A stretch of 64,000 bases of DNA from Kroppenstedtia sanguinis (GCF_050433445.1 NZ_JBNPXF010000002.1:137434-201433), one strand, 5' to 3'; positions 28,734 through 37,187 are shown, counted from the first letter of the stretch. Notes: a model not told the origin generated them from the sequence alone. Numbers and translations are program-made.

Positions 28734-29010
28734 TATTCCTTGTGCCTCCTTGATTTATTGTATTAAGAGCATATCGAAAAGCCGACGGGACCAGTAGTTA
28801 TGTACATCACTTCTTTGAAATGATAAATATCATTTTTTTAGAAGGTTTTTCGGAGCGATTTCATGTTTTTATAGAAAAACAGTAGCAAAATCTACGGAAT
28901 GAATCGATTGCGGAATCCTTTTGCTACTTTTTATAAAGTAGTATTTTCTATGTAATTTCTGTAACAAAAACGATCTGTCCAGCCCTTCACATGTCTGGCT
29001 AGAAAAGTCT

Positions 29011-29187
29011 TTGATAAGAAGAGTAAACTATATAGTAAGAGCTTTACATACTATCGAAGGTCTTGATTTACTTGAAGAGTTTCTGGAGATTATTAAGAAG
29101 GAAACTGGAAAGAAACCACCTATCGTCCCCATTTTTCCAAAGGACGGTCTCTTTTTGGTTTTCAAAGTAAAAAGGGGTGCCCCTTAG
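29011..29187 (+). pseudogene. Orphan coding fragment, unknown protein C-terminus
   Basis: A frame reading IRRVNYIVRALHTIEGLDLL then EEFLEIIKKETGKKPPIVPI and ending FKVKRGAP before a TAG. It has coding-like composition but no start with a ribosome site, and a stop lies upstream near 28941. The stop codon falls inside the left arm of the 29175-29214 hairpin. Possibly the relic C-terminus of a lost gene; family not recognised. Confidence 0.25.
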
Positions 29188-29214
29188 GTCACTTTTGTGA
29201 CCTAAGGGGCACCC
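29175..29214 (-). terminator. Perfect 18-bp hairpin terminator after the nitroreductase gene
   Basis: GGGTGCCCCTTAGGTCAC and its exact complement flank TTTT. On the minus strand the stem is followed by CTTTTTAC, 78 bases after the nitroreductase stop. Confidence 0.75.
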
Positions 29215-29291
29215 TCTTGTCGACCGATGCTTTCGGATTTGTGAATATTATAGACTAAATACTGGGACCCGTCTATCCAGCTTTATTTGGA

Positions 29292-29933
29292 TTATTTCCA
29301 TTGGGTGATATCATCAATTGGCAGTCGAACGGGAGGACGGCCTTCGTCCGCCGCTTTACCAATAGAAATAATAACGATTGGGATGTAACGCGTGGCATCA
29401 AGCCCAAATGCTTCTGCAATTTTTTCTTTGTTGAATCCAGACATCGGATTGGTGGCGTAGCCATGTGCGTAAGCTGTTAGCAATAATTGCATAGTGACAA
29501 GTCCGCCGTCAACCATTACGGATTCGCGCTTTTCTTGAACAGAGAAACTGTCAAATAACGGTACGACAGTTGAAAGGATTTTTTCCTTAATCTCCTGCGG
29601 CATGTGGCCGAGTTCCACCGCTCTACCGTATATTTCATCGGCGCGGTTCGCAAACTCGAGATCACCAAACACGGCAATGACCGCTGAAGAGGTAATAACT
29701 TGTGTCGAATTAAACGGTGCAATCTCAAGCAACTTCTCCTTGGCATCCTGACTTTCAATGACAACAAACCGCCAGGGCTGCAAATTGAACGCTGACGGCG
29801 CAAGCGTTGCCTCCTTCAATATTTGGCTCATTTCCTCTCGGCTAATTTTTACTTCCGGATTGTATTTTTTAATGGTACGGCGTCCATGAATAACCTCGTT
29901 AAAATCCAGAACAGTATTTGTTGGAGTCATCAT
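29292..29933 (-). CDS. Nitroreductase-family protein
   Basis: FMN-dependent NAD(P)H oxidoreductase-like protein of 213 residues. RRTIKKYNPEVKIS (FMN phosphate contacts), APSAFNLQPWRFVVIE and YATNPMSGFNKEKIAEAFGL (substrate-side helix), and a C-terminal RPPVRLPIDD fit the family. Reduces nitro or quinone compounds; the actual substrate is unknown. Lies 21 bases after the TetR gene in the same direction, so probably co-transcribed with it and controlled by the same repressor. Confidence 0.9.
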   Translation of the reverse strand: MMTPTNTVLDFNEVIHGRRTIKKYNPEVKISREEMSQILKEATLAPSAFNLQPWRFVVIESQDAKEKLLEIAPFNSTQVITSSAVIAVFGDLEFANRADEIYGRAVELGHMPQEIKEKILSTVVPLFDSFSVQEKRESVMVDGGLVTMQLLLTAYAHGYATNPMSGFNKEKIAEAFGLDATRYIPIVIISIGKAADEGRPPVRLPIDDITQWK

Positions 29934-29954
29934 GTTTTCCTGCCTTCCTTTAAA

Positions 29955-30566
29955 TTATTTAGAGTCGAGAGAAGCGTGAGGATCACTGACAAGCAAACGA
30001 TCGATAATATCAGTCAATGCTTGCCTTTTCTCTATATATTCTTGTTCATTCCATGAAAAAATCCCTTTGTCCAACCAGAAGGAAGTGCCCACCAGTAAAA
30101 ATTCTACAGCTAGTTCTGGTTGGTGTGCATTGAATACTCCTTCTTCTACACCTTGTCTAACGATTTGTTTTGCATAGGGAAGTAAGGCCATAATTTCGGC
30201 AACAATCCATTTCTGATGCATTGTGCTGTTGTTTTCTTGATGAATGTATTCAAGTACGTCCACATCTTGTTCATTCGGAGAAGCTTCCGTAAAGATCCGT
30301 GTAAGCTTCTCTAAAGCATTCCATTGAGTACTTTCGACTAAGTGCTTCACTTTTTCGAGTCGTGAGGCCAAGGTGCGTTCACATGCGGCATTGATGATTT
30401 CTTCTTTGGATTGAAAATAGTAGTAGAACGTTCCCTGCGCAACTCCAACTTTCTTGACGATATCTCTGACGGAGGTATGCTCATACCCCTTTGTGGCAAA
30501 CAACTTGATCGCGGCATTCAAAATCTCATCTCTGCGTTCCTGCGGGTCTTTAGAAATTCTCGGCAT
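29955..30566 (-). CDS. TetR-family regulator
   Basis: 203 residues. The N-terminal HTH reads RRDEILNAAIKLFATKGYEH, then TSVRDIVKKVGVAQGTFYYYF; the rest is an all-helical ligand domain. Divergent from the MFS exporter at 30699, with two inverted repeats between them (30617-30637 and 30660-30677) that fit TetR operators. Probably represses itself, the nitroreductase and the exporter until a ligand binds. Confidence 0.92.
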   Translation of the reverse strand: MPRISKDPQERRDEILNAAIKLFATKGYEHTSVRDIVKKVGVAQGTFYYYFQSKEEIINAACERTLASRLEKVKHLVESTQWNALEKLTRIFTEASPNEQDVDVLEYIHQENNSTMHQKWIVAEIMALLPYAKQIVRQGVEEGVFNAHQPELAVEFLLVGTSFWLDKGIFSWNEQEYIEKRQALTDIIDRLLVSDPHASLDSK

Positions 30567-30616
30567 TATGATAGGTCTCCTTTTTGTTCACTCCTGTCAT
30601 ATTTTTAATAATACAT

Positions 30617-30637
30617 GTTGACTGACAGTCAGTCAAC
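30617..30637. promoter_or_regulatory. Operator 1 between tetR-type gene and MFS gene
   Basis: Perfect palindrome GTTGACTGAC-A-GTCAGTCAAC. On the plus strand its TTGACT is the -35 of a promoter with TATAAA 16 bases on (30640-30645) for the MFS gene. On the minus strand TTGACT with TATTAT 17 bases on can serve the regulator. Confidence 0.75.
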
Positions 30638-30659
30638 ATTATAAACTTATTTTACACAA

Positions 30660-30677
30660 TGACTGACAACCAGTCAA
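30660..30677. promoter_or_regulatory. Operator 2 between tetR-type gene and MFS gene
   Basis: TGACTG-ACAAC-CAGTCA, a diverged copy of operator 1, 22 bases from it and 21 bases ahead of the MFS start. On the minus strand it holds TTGACT-N17-TAAAAT, a second possible promoter for the regulator. Confidence 0.6.
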
Positions 30678-30698
30678 CAAAGGATAGGAGGAATCCTT

Positions 30699-31877
30699 AT
30701 GAACAAACGAAAGATTTTATTAGTGCTTGGACTTTCCGCCGCGATTGTTTCTCTCGGCCAAAGTTTGTATGTTCCATTGCTCCCCGACCTTCAGCGTGAT
30801 CTTCACACTTCTTTATCATTGGTTAACCTCACAGTTACTTTATTTACGGTCGCGATGGCCGTGATGCAGGTTGTGCTTGGACCTATCGTCGATCGCAGCG
30901 GCCGCAAAAGAATTCTAATTACCGGGATGATTATCTATGTACTGGCTACGATTGGATGTATGTTTTCTTTCTCTATTGACATGCTTCTCGTTTTCCGCGT
31001 CATTCAAGGAATCGGTGCGGCTGCAGTACCTCTGGTTGCTGCAACCATGATCGGAGATGTATTTGAAGGTGAAAAGCGGGCTGAAAGTATGGCCACATAC
31101 CAAATGATATTGGGGATATCCCCTGCTGTTGGGCCCCTGATTGGCGGCCTGATCGGATCTGTATCCGGGTACACTGGCGCCTTTGGTTTTGCGGCGGCAA
31201 GTGCTGTTCTCATTATGTTTACTGCCTTGTTCTTGTTACCCGAAACCATGCCGACAATTTTAACTACCACAGGAAAACAGCTTGGACTAAAAGCATTTGG
31301 ACGGATTTTTCAAAGCAAAACCGGTCGTGTCGTGTTGTTGTGCGGTTTCGTTCTTTATGATCTCTTTTACACGTTGGTTGTATTTCTACCCACGATATTG
31401 GAGTCCCAATATAATTTGGGCGCTGCCACTATCGGTGTTTTTTCCCTGGTGTTAATGGCCTTTAATCTTGTTGGTAGTAAACTCAGCGGAAAACTTCAAA
31501 CCAAAATTGGTTCTGTAAAATCACTGTTTTGGGTCAGCTCTTTTATCGTGGCCAGTCTTGTTATTTTTATTTTTGCCGCCCAGCTTTCGCTTATAACATT
31601 ACTTATTGCATTAATGCTTACCGGTTTTGTAAGTGGACTGGCAATGCCTGTGCTGCCAACCTTATTATCGGCAGAATTCGTTCAAGAGCGAGCAACTGCG
31701 ATGGCGGTCTACAACTTTGTCCGTTATTTGGGTATGGCAACAGCACCGATGATCGGTAGTATTTTATATCCCGTCGGCGGTATAGCTTTGTTGATTGGAG
31801 TAACGGCTGCCTTTGTTGGAGTCGCCGCAATTGCTACTCATCAATTATTGCCGAGAAAGAACGAACAGACAGCTTAA
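30699..31877 (+). CDS. MFS drug efflux transporter (Bcr/CflA-like)
   Basis: 392 residues, about 12 hydrophobic helices. Motif A is VLGPIVDRSGRKRILITGM and motif C-like ILGISPAVGPLIGGLIG is typical of 12-helix drug antiporters. AGGAGG lies before the ATG. Divergent from and probably controlled by the TetR regulator through the shared operators. A terminator-like hairpin follows at 31967-32015. Substrate unknown. Confidence 0.9.
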   Translation: MNKRKILLVLGLSAAIVSLGQSLYVPLLPDLQRDLHTSLSLVNLTVTLFTVAMAVMQVVLGPIVDRSGRKRILITGMIIYVLATIGCMFSFSIDMLLVFRVIQGIGAAAVPLVAATMIGDVFEGEKRAESMATYQMILGISPAVGPLIGGLIGSVSGYTGAFGFAAASAVLIMFTALFLLPETMPTILTTTGKQLGLKAFGRIFQSKTGRVVLLCGFVLYDLFYTLVVFLPTILESQYNLGAATIGVFSLVLMAFNLVGSKLSGKLQTKIGSVKSLFWVSSFIVASLVIFIFAAQLSLITLLIALMLTGFVSGLAMPVLPTLLSAEFVQERATAMAVYNFVRYLGMATAPMIGSILYPVGGIALLIGVTAAFVGVAAIATHQLLPRKNEQTA

Positions 31878-31947
31878 CCAAATATCATGGTAGCATCAGA
31901 AAAAAATGCGGATTTACAACGTTGAGGAAATTTCAATATTAAAAAGC

Positions 31948-32313
31948 CTAATGCTCAATATAATGTACCCTATTAAGTAGACACCAAATAAATCTACCAA
32001 TAGGGTGCTTTTTTGTATAATTAAGAAACACAACTAGATATAACATGGAGACGGGAAAATAATAAAAAGCGTCATCTAAATCTGGGGAGTGATTTCCAAA
32101 AGCAATTGTTTTGCCATGATCGATGAACTGCGCCATCATCACTCCTTGGCACAGTAGACTTTTGAGGAAGTCTACAAAGTTGTCGAAAAATACATTACTA
32201 CAAAGAGCATTTCCAGAAAAAAAATGGGGCGACCTTTCCTCTGTCGAACATCGGGAAAAAAGTCGCCACATAACCGTTCTTTTTTCATTGTCTACTTGAA
32301 GGGTCCAGACCAT
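31948..32313 (-). CDS. Doubtful 121-aa open frame, possibly non-coding
   Basis: Open minus-strand frame not opposite any known gene, reading MVWTLQVDNEKRTVMWRLFS to NRVHYIEH. There is no ribosome site at its ATG, no recognisable domain, and both ends lie in the short inverted sequences (31967 and 32309) noted separately. It may be part of a relic element rather than a gene. Confidence 0.2.
   Translation of the reverse strand: MVWTLQVDNEKRTVMWRLFSRCSTEERSPHFFSGNALCSNVFFDNFVDFLKSLLCQGVMMAQFIDHGKTIAFGNHSPDLDDAFYYFPVSMLYLVVFLNYTKKHPIGRFIWCLLNRVHYIEH
31967..32015 (+). terminator. Probable terminator after the MFS gene
   Basis: CCCTATT and AATAGGG pair across a ~30-base loop and are followed by TGCTTTTTTG on the plus strand, 90 bases after the MFS stop. 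Confidence 0.45.
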
Positions 32314-32444
32314 GTCGCCTTTTAATCATTTGAACTCAGGCACCAGAAAATAGGCAGCAGAAGGGAGTCATCTGATTTCGTATAACCAACCGATCAAACC
32401 ACATGAATCTCGACAATGCAACATGGGTTGCTCTTACTTTATTT

Positions 32445-33626
32445 TTAACCCTCTGTAACAGAGGTAGACACTGCATCTGTCCCTCGAGCTGCCTTAAATC
32501 CGGAAGCGAGCAGCAGGACCAAAAATACACCCACGACACCCCACAAGACGGAAGCATTTGAACCAACCGCACCCAACCCGCCGAAGTACATCACTTCCCG
32601 CAACCCTTCTGCCGAGAACCGTAACGGCGTCCACGAATAAATCCAATCTCGCATCGTCTGTGATAAGAACTCCGGAGCCATGTTCAGCAACGGCACGGAG
32701 AAGAACATCAACAGTACGAGTAACGGCATAGCCGGGAATCCGATCCAATTCAGCAAAGAAGATTGCAACAAGAAGAACGCCGACCCGACCAGCCATAAGA
32801 ACAACCCAGTCTCTCCCGCCTTCGCTAATTCCATGCCGTACCACGATGAAGCCATCCATATGGTTAAGCCCGACGCCATGCCAACAATCGCCAGTCCCGC
32901 GATCGCTTGTAGCGCGCTGACCGTCCACCTCCTTGAACCCGCGGCGACCGCTTTTTTGCCAGTCAGGAACAAGACTATTGCGGTCACCAGACATCCGATA
33001 TACATCATCTGGGTCAACAAACCCGGCGCATTCCCCGACGCATTGTTCACCCCTGGCGGATGCACAACTTCCTCCTGAACCTTCACCGGTGTCATTAAAG
33101 CCTGAGTCATCTCAACCGGAATTTTCCCCCCTGTTTTCTGCCTGATCTGCCCAAGCAGCTGTTGCGACAGCTCCCCACCGATCGTTTTCATAGCTTGCCC
33201 CAATCCCTGTCTTACAACCGTCGAGGCTTGAGTATTCATCCCCTCATTGACGATGATCTTCACATCAGGGGGAGCCGGCGAGGGAGTTGCTAACGAGAGC
33301 AATCCGCTACTGAGATCCGCCGGAAGCAGCAACGCTCCATAATATTCGCCGTTATCCATCCCTTTCCGGGCTTTTCCCTCGGAATCCACGACATGCCAGA
33401 CGAAGGGCAGTGCCGAGTTCGACGTCAATTTCTCACGGATCTCCTCCCCTACCGAAAAAGTTCCTCCAGTCGGCAGCTCCGTCGGCTGATCAAGGACAAC
33501 GAGGGCCACCGGGAGCTCCTTTGGCTTCGATCCAACTGTCCCCAACATGGCCGCCCCAAATATGATAAACACGACCAGGACAATCGCCGCTCCCAGCCAC
33601 ATCATTTTTTGTTTCAGCATTTTCAT
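32445..33626 (-). CDS. YhgE/Pip-like membrane protein (DUF3533/ABC-2-like)
   Basis: 393 residues. One N-terminal helix (WLGAAIVLVVFIIFGAAML) is followed by a ~170-residue extracellular domain with VALVVLDQP, then five or six C-terminal helices. This layout and the sequence NGEYYGALLLPADLS match the YhgE/Pip-like N-terminal region seen in Bacillales membrane proteins related to ABC-2 permeases and type VII-associated factors. No ATPase partner is adjacent. Role unknown; export or envelope stress is a guess. Confidence 0.75.
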   Translation of the reverse strand: MKMLKQKMMWLGAAIVLVVFIIFGAAMLGTVGSKPKELPVALVVLDQPTELPTGGTFSVGEEIREKLTSNSALPFVWHVVDSEGKARKGMDNGEYYGALLLPADLSSGLLSLATPSPAPPDVKIIVNEGMNTQASTVVRQGLGQAMKTIGGELSQQLLGQIRQKTGGKIPVEMTQALMTPVKVQEEVVHPPGVNNASGNAPGLLTQMMYIGCLVTAIVLFLTGKKAVAAGSRRWTVSALQAIAGLAIVGMASGLTIWMASSWYGMELAKAGETGLFLWLVGSAFFLLQSSLLNWIGFPAMPLLVLLMFFSVPLLNMAPEFLSQTMRDWIYSWTPLRFSAEGLREVMYFGGLGAVGSNASVLWGVVGVFLVLLLASGFKAARGTDAVSTSVTEG

Positions 33627-33806
33627 GATCTTCTACTCCTTGTCTCTTCACCACAATGTTCATTCGCGAAAGGATTCCTAAAGAATATGGCTGGTTCAGC
33701 CACACGCACTGAATCGCAATCAACAAAAACATCCCTGCTCTACAAAAACGCTTCTTTTATTCCTTTGATAATAAAGTGGATCACCCAAGTACTTTCGTGA
33801 TATGAA

Positions 33807-33837
33807 AGACATCGCCGTCATTCAAGTCGGCGATGTC
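33807..33837 (-). terminator. Hairpin terminator after the SnoaL-like gene
   Basis: AGACATCGCCG and CGGCGATGTCT pair exactly around a 9-nt loop, 27 bases after the stop at 33864. The T-run is short (TCTTTC). Between it and 33627 I see nothing. Confidence 0.55.
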
Positions 33838-33863
33838 TTCTATGCGATTCAGTTACACGAACT

Positions 33864-34643
33864 TCAAAATCTACTGTTCGCATTTTTTCGTTTCTCCAAC
33901 GGCAGGATGGCCTCGATTACGTCCCAATGCTCGGCAATTTTTCCATTCTCCACGCGGAACAAATCGTAGAATGCAGTAGGCTCACCATCAATAAGACCTT
34001 CACTCACCGTAAGCACAAAATTGCCTTGACCGATCACCTTATGAATATGAGTATATTGCATCTCAATGCCTTGCTCCTCCATGGCCTGCACCGAGGCGAG
34101 GAGACCGGAAAGGCCGTCTGCAATATCTGGATCATGCTGAATGTAGTGATCCCCATAAAAATAAGAGGTAAGCAAGTCCCTGTTCTTCCCCATCATGATA
34201 TTCTCGACAAAACTTTTAACATATACTTTGTTCTCATCAGTCTTGTCGATCTCCTGAATCGTGACCGGTCCGTCGATCATCGTATGATTGCTTGGTGTCT
34301 TTTCCACCGCTTCCTGCAAATTATCCCAATGTTCGACGATCAGTCCATTCTCAAAACGGAAAATATCAAAGACAATTTTGGGACCGTGAAAATCATATAG
34401 GGAATGAAGGGCAACATAATCTCCATCGACTAAAGCTCGCCTAATGCTTACCTTTGTACCCATTTCCTTTAAATGATCAAGTGCATCCAACATAGCCTGA
34501 CGGCCATCGAGTAAAGCTTGGTTATGCTGAACATATTTATCTGGATGAATGTAAGCCACAATCGCTTCGGGGTTGCCGCTCTCCATACTTTCCAGCACAG
34601 CGATTGCCTTACGGATAAGTTCATTTTGATTGTCTGATGTCAT
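33864..34643 (-). CDS. Tandem SnoaL-like (NTF2 superfamily) protein
   Basis: 259 residues made of two copies of a SnoaL-like fold. The copies (about 1-120 and 130-250) each carry the same series: YIQHDPDIADG versus YVQHNQALLDG, then FxLxRVENGKIAEHWDVI versus FDIFRFENGLIVEHWDNL. Such folds are cyclases, isomerases or small-molecule binders; no function can be assigned. Divergent from the TetR gene at 34932, with which it may form a regulated pair. Confidence 0.8.
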   Translation of the reverse strand: MTSDNQNELIRKAIAVLESMESGNPEAIVAYIHPDKYVQHNQALLDGRQAMLDALDHLKEMGTKVSIRRALVDGDYVALHSLYDFHGPKIVFDIFRFENGLIVEHWDNLQEAVEKTPSNHTMIDGPVTIQEIDKTDENKVYVKSFVENIMMGKNRDLLTSYFYGDHYIQHDPDIADGLSGLLASVQAMEEQGIEMQYTHIHKVIGQGNFVLTVSEGLIDGEPTAFYDLFRVENGKIAEHWDVIEAILPLEKRKNANSRF

Positions 34644-34810
34644 TAGAGTTTCCTCCTTATTTTATAAAAGGTTAAAATTCCAGTTTGGGATCGATCGAAT
34701 GGATCTCAGATCCGTCCGAGCAAAAACAATCCTCCGCCCTCTTTATATACCTCCTTTCAATTAGTCATCAGATAAATAATGAACTACATATTGTTTATTT
34801 ATCTATTGCT

Positions 34811-34823
34811 CATTATAATAATG
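34811..34823. promoter_or_regulatory. Possible operator between the SnoaL-like and second TetR genes
   Basis: CATTAT-A-ATAATG, a 13-bp perfect palindrome in the 288-base divergent spacer. It is short and AT-rich, so it could be chance. Confidence 0.3.
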
Positions 34824-34931
34824 GTTATTACATCAATCAATGTCCAATATTTCTATTTTTGAAAGATAAAATGCAATCTATAAAGGTTTGTCGCTTAACG
34901 ATTCAAATTTCATTTAGGGGGAACGAAAAGG

Positions 34932-35522
34932 ATGAACAAAAAAACCGATTTAAGAATACTGCGTACTAGACAATCGATTCGAAAGGCGTTTTATGAGCTT
35001 ATTCAGGAAAAGGATTATGAAGCGATCACGATCCAAGATCTTGCCGATCGGGCGATGATCAATCGAAACACTTTTTATCTCCACTACGAAAATAAACCTG
35101 ACTTATTAAATAGATGCATGGATGAGTTGTTGAGCGAAATAAAGGACGTCATCGTTCATTGTCCAATTAACATGGATCCTTTCAGTATCTCTAGGCTCGA
35201 AACCGTCATGCAATCTGTACTGGAGCATATTTCGCACAACACTCCTTTTTACCATGCCATGTTAATTGGAGAAAATAGAATATATCAGTTTCGTGCAAAA
35301 ATGGAAAATATCATTAAAGATAAACTAAATAAGGGTTGGTCTGATCAGAGAAAGATATCCAAGGAATTGCTACTCGAATACCTTGTATCATCTTTCATGG
35401 GGGTTATCATTTGGTGGCTTAAAAACGATCAGCCGCTTCCTGAAGATGAAGTTGCATCTCAGTTTAGTAAAATCGTTGCCTTCGGATATTTAAAAACTAC
35501 CGGCGTCGCCGTCGAGGAATAA
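34932..35522 (+). CDS. TetR-family regulator (TetR_C_8-like)
   Basis: 196 residues. The HTH reads RQSIRKAFYELIQEKDYEAI then TIQDLADRAMINRNTFYLHYENK, the form common in Bacillales TetR/AcrR proteins with a short C-terminal domain (ending FMGVIIWWLKNDQPLP). GGGG-rich ribosome site ahead of the ATG. Divergent from the SnoaL-like gene. A mobile repeat starts 27 bases after its stop. Confidence 0.87.
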   Translation: MNKKTDLRILRTRQSIRKAFYELIQEKDYEAITIQDLADRAMINRNTFYLHYENKPDLLNRCMDELLSEIKDVIVHCPINMDPFSISRLETVMQSVLEHISHNTPFYHAMLIGENRIYQFRAKMENIIKDKLNKGWSDQRKISKELLLEYLVSSFMGVIIWWLKNDQPLPEDEVASQFSKIVAFGYLKTTGVAVEE

Positions 35523-35548
35523 CATTCGCGAAGGTGGAAGTCACACAG

Positions 35549-35753
35549 CATGGGTATTGATTATCCATATTTTAGGTCGAGAGATCCTGTTCACCCAGGC
35601 GACCGTAGCCATCCGGCAAGGAAATGAAAACTGGCCGCTCCAAGTCTGACCATCAGGAAGCCACCATCCCCGTCCCCTTGAGCCATATTTTACGATGGGG
35701 GCGATGGATCGCTTCGTTCTCATCATCCACTTCAGGGTTCATCAACAGCTCTG
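35549..35753. mobile_element. MITE-like element, copy 6 (mosaic of types A and B)
   Basis: 205 bp with diverged ends (CATGGGTATTGATTATCCA and GGTTCATCAACAGCTCTG). The left half matches copies 3 and 5 (GATCCTGTTCACCCA, GAAAACTGGCCGCTCCAA); the right half matches copies 1 and 2 (CCACCATCCCCGTCCCC, CATATTTTACGATGG). No clear target duplication (GTCACACAG versus GTCCCGTCA). Confidence 0.65.
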
Positions 35754-35771
35754 GTCCCGTCATCACATATT

Positions 35772-35800
35772 AAAAAACGCCGGGAGCAAGCTCCCCGGCG
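35772..35800 (-). terminator. Terminator after yerC
   Basis: CGCCGGGGAG-CTTG-CTCCCGGCG followed by TTTTTTA on the minus strand, directly after the yerC stop. Confidence 0.9.
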
Positions 35801-35801
35801 A

Positions 35802-36119
35802 TTATTTTTGTGCACCTTCATCTGGTTGTTGTTCCTTCAGTCGATCCAGAGCCATGGTGTAACCGTCGGTCCCATAGTGCAGACAACGCTTCACCCGGGA
35901 AATGGTCGCCGTACTGGCACCCGTATCCTCCTCAATCCGGTTGTAAGTGAACCCTTCTTCCAGCATCCGAGCCACTTCCAACCGCTGAGCCAAAGATTTG
36001 ATCTCACCCACTGTACACAGATCGTCAAAAAAACGATAACACTCTTCAATGTTGTCTAACGTCAAAATTGCAGCAAATAAATTGTCTACTTCTTTTTGTC
36101 TCAGTTTGTCCAATTGCAT
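35802..36119 (-). CDS. yerC: YerC/YecD-family TrpR-like DNA-binding protein
   Basis: 105 residues with a TrpR-type HTH: FDDLCTVGEIKSLAQRLEVA then RMLEEGFTYNRIEEDTGAST and ATISRVKRCLHYG. Length and sequence fit B. subtilis YerC. Start at the ATG at 36119, with AAGGGGG six bases ahead, rather than the frame beginning at 36143. Follows yerB as in B. subtilis. Targets unknown here. Confidence 0.92.
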   Translation of the reverse strand: MQLDKLRQKEVDNLFAAILTLDNIEECYRFFDDLCTVGEIKSLAQRLEVARMLEEGFTYNRIEEDTGASTATISRVKRCLHYGTDGYTMALDRLKEQQPDEGAQK

Positions 36120-36197
36120 CCCGATCCCCCTTTTCCCTGACAAACCGCACTTTACCCCTTTAAAATAGGAAATTCGACAAACTTTGCCGACCTCCTC

Positions 36198-37187
36198 CTA
36201 TTTGCTGTATTCAAGCCCTCCCTCCACCGGCAGGACATTGATCCATGTCTTTCCGGGGGCAAAGGGTGCCGGCTTTCCATCGATCAACGGCAGAATCCAG
36301 CCCTGTCTGTATTCCCAGCGCAGTGGCCAAGCTTTGCCACCGCGAAAGAGCACCCCTTCACCCCCATTGGTGATTCCCACCTCTCTGCGACCGGAGGAAT
36401 CGATGATTCGGTGAGGTGCGCGGATCACCAACAAATTGTCCATAGCCAGAGGTGTCCCCTTCTCCCGATCCACCTGTTTTTTCCCTTGGGTATAGCGGAT
36501 GTAACGGCCGGTTTCCGGATGATAGCGATACCCCACTCGGTACAGTCGATGATATTTCAAATCGATATGAGATGCCACTCTTCCCTTATCAGGCTCATTA
36601 CGGTTGAAAATGTAAGGGCTTTCAACAGTGCTCTCATCAACCCCTTTTTGCTTGACCCCTTTCCACAACTGTTCAAGATCGGTATAGAGATTATGGGGAG
36701 ATTGGCGAAAGTCTACGCGTCGAAACCAACGGTTGTCCCCGTGAATGCCGTCCAGACTGGGAAGCCCCTCTTTACGAATTCGCAGTAAAGCTTTCGGAGA
36801 TCCGCCAGCATGGGCCACCACCGCTTCAGGTCCTTGGGCCAGGTCGAGGAAATAAGGCCGGACGCTTCGAACCGGGCCCACAACCCCTTTGCTTTCCCCA
36901 TAGTAAAAGGCAGCGAAGCGGGTGATCTCTCCCTCTGCCAGAACCTCTGCCACCAGGTCCGCCTGGCTTAATCCCGACTGAGGCCTCGCCTGAGCATGGT
37001 TATTCACCATCACCATCAAGAGGGGGCCCTCTGCCTTCTGTTTCATCACTTCGCCCGTCAACGGATGGGTCGTCTGCGTCTCCCGTTCCCTATCGCTCTC
37101 TTTGTCGGGGGAAAGAACTCCCGGCAGTGAACAGCCGGCCACCATCCATAAAAGCACTCCCACTCCGACCCAGACCCTGTATCGCAT
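36198..37187 (-). CDS. yerB: DUF3048-family lipoprotein YerB
   Basis: 329-residue lipoprotein with signal peptide and lipobox VAGC (Cys 19). The DUF3048 N-terminal domain shows HPLTGEV, VMVNNHAQARPQSGLSQADL, GEITRFAAFYYG, GPVRSVRPYFLDLA and AHAGGSPKALLRI. The C-terminal domain has ASHIDLKYHR, ITNGGEGVLFRGGK and PGKTWINVLP. B. subtilis YerB has the same form; its function is not established. Between yerA and yerC, as in B. subtilis. Confidence 0.93.
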   Translation of the reverse strand: MRYRVWVGVGVLLWMVAGCSLPGVLSPDKESDRERETQTTHPLTGEVMKQKAEGPLLMVMVNNHAQARPQSGLSQADLVAEVLAEGEITRFAAFYYGESKGVVGPVRSVRPYFLDLAQGPEAVVAHAGGSPKALLRIRKEGLPSLDGIHGDNRWFRRVDFRQSPHNLYTDLEQLWKGVKQKGVDESTVESPYIFNRNEPDKGRVASHIDLKYHRLYRVGYRYHPETGRYIRYTQGKKQVDREKGTPLAMDNLLVIRAPHRIIDSSGRREVGITNGGEGVLFRGGKAWPLRWEYRQGWILPLIDGKPAPFAPGKTWINVLPVEGGLEYSK

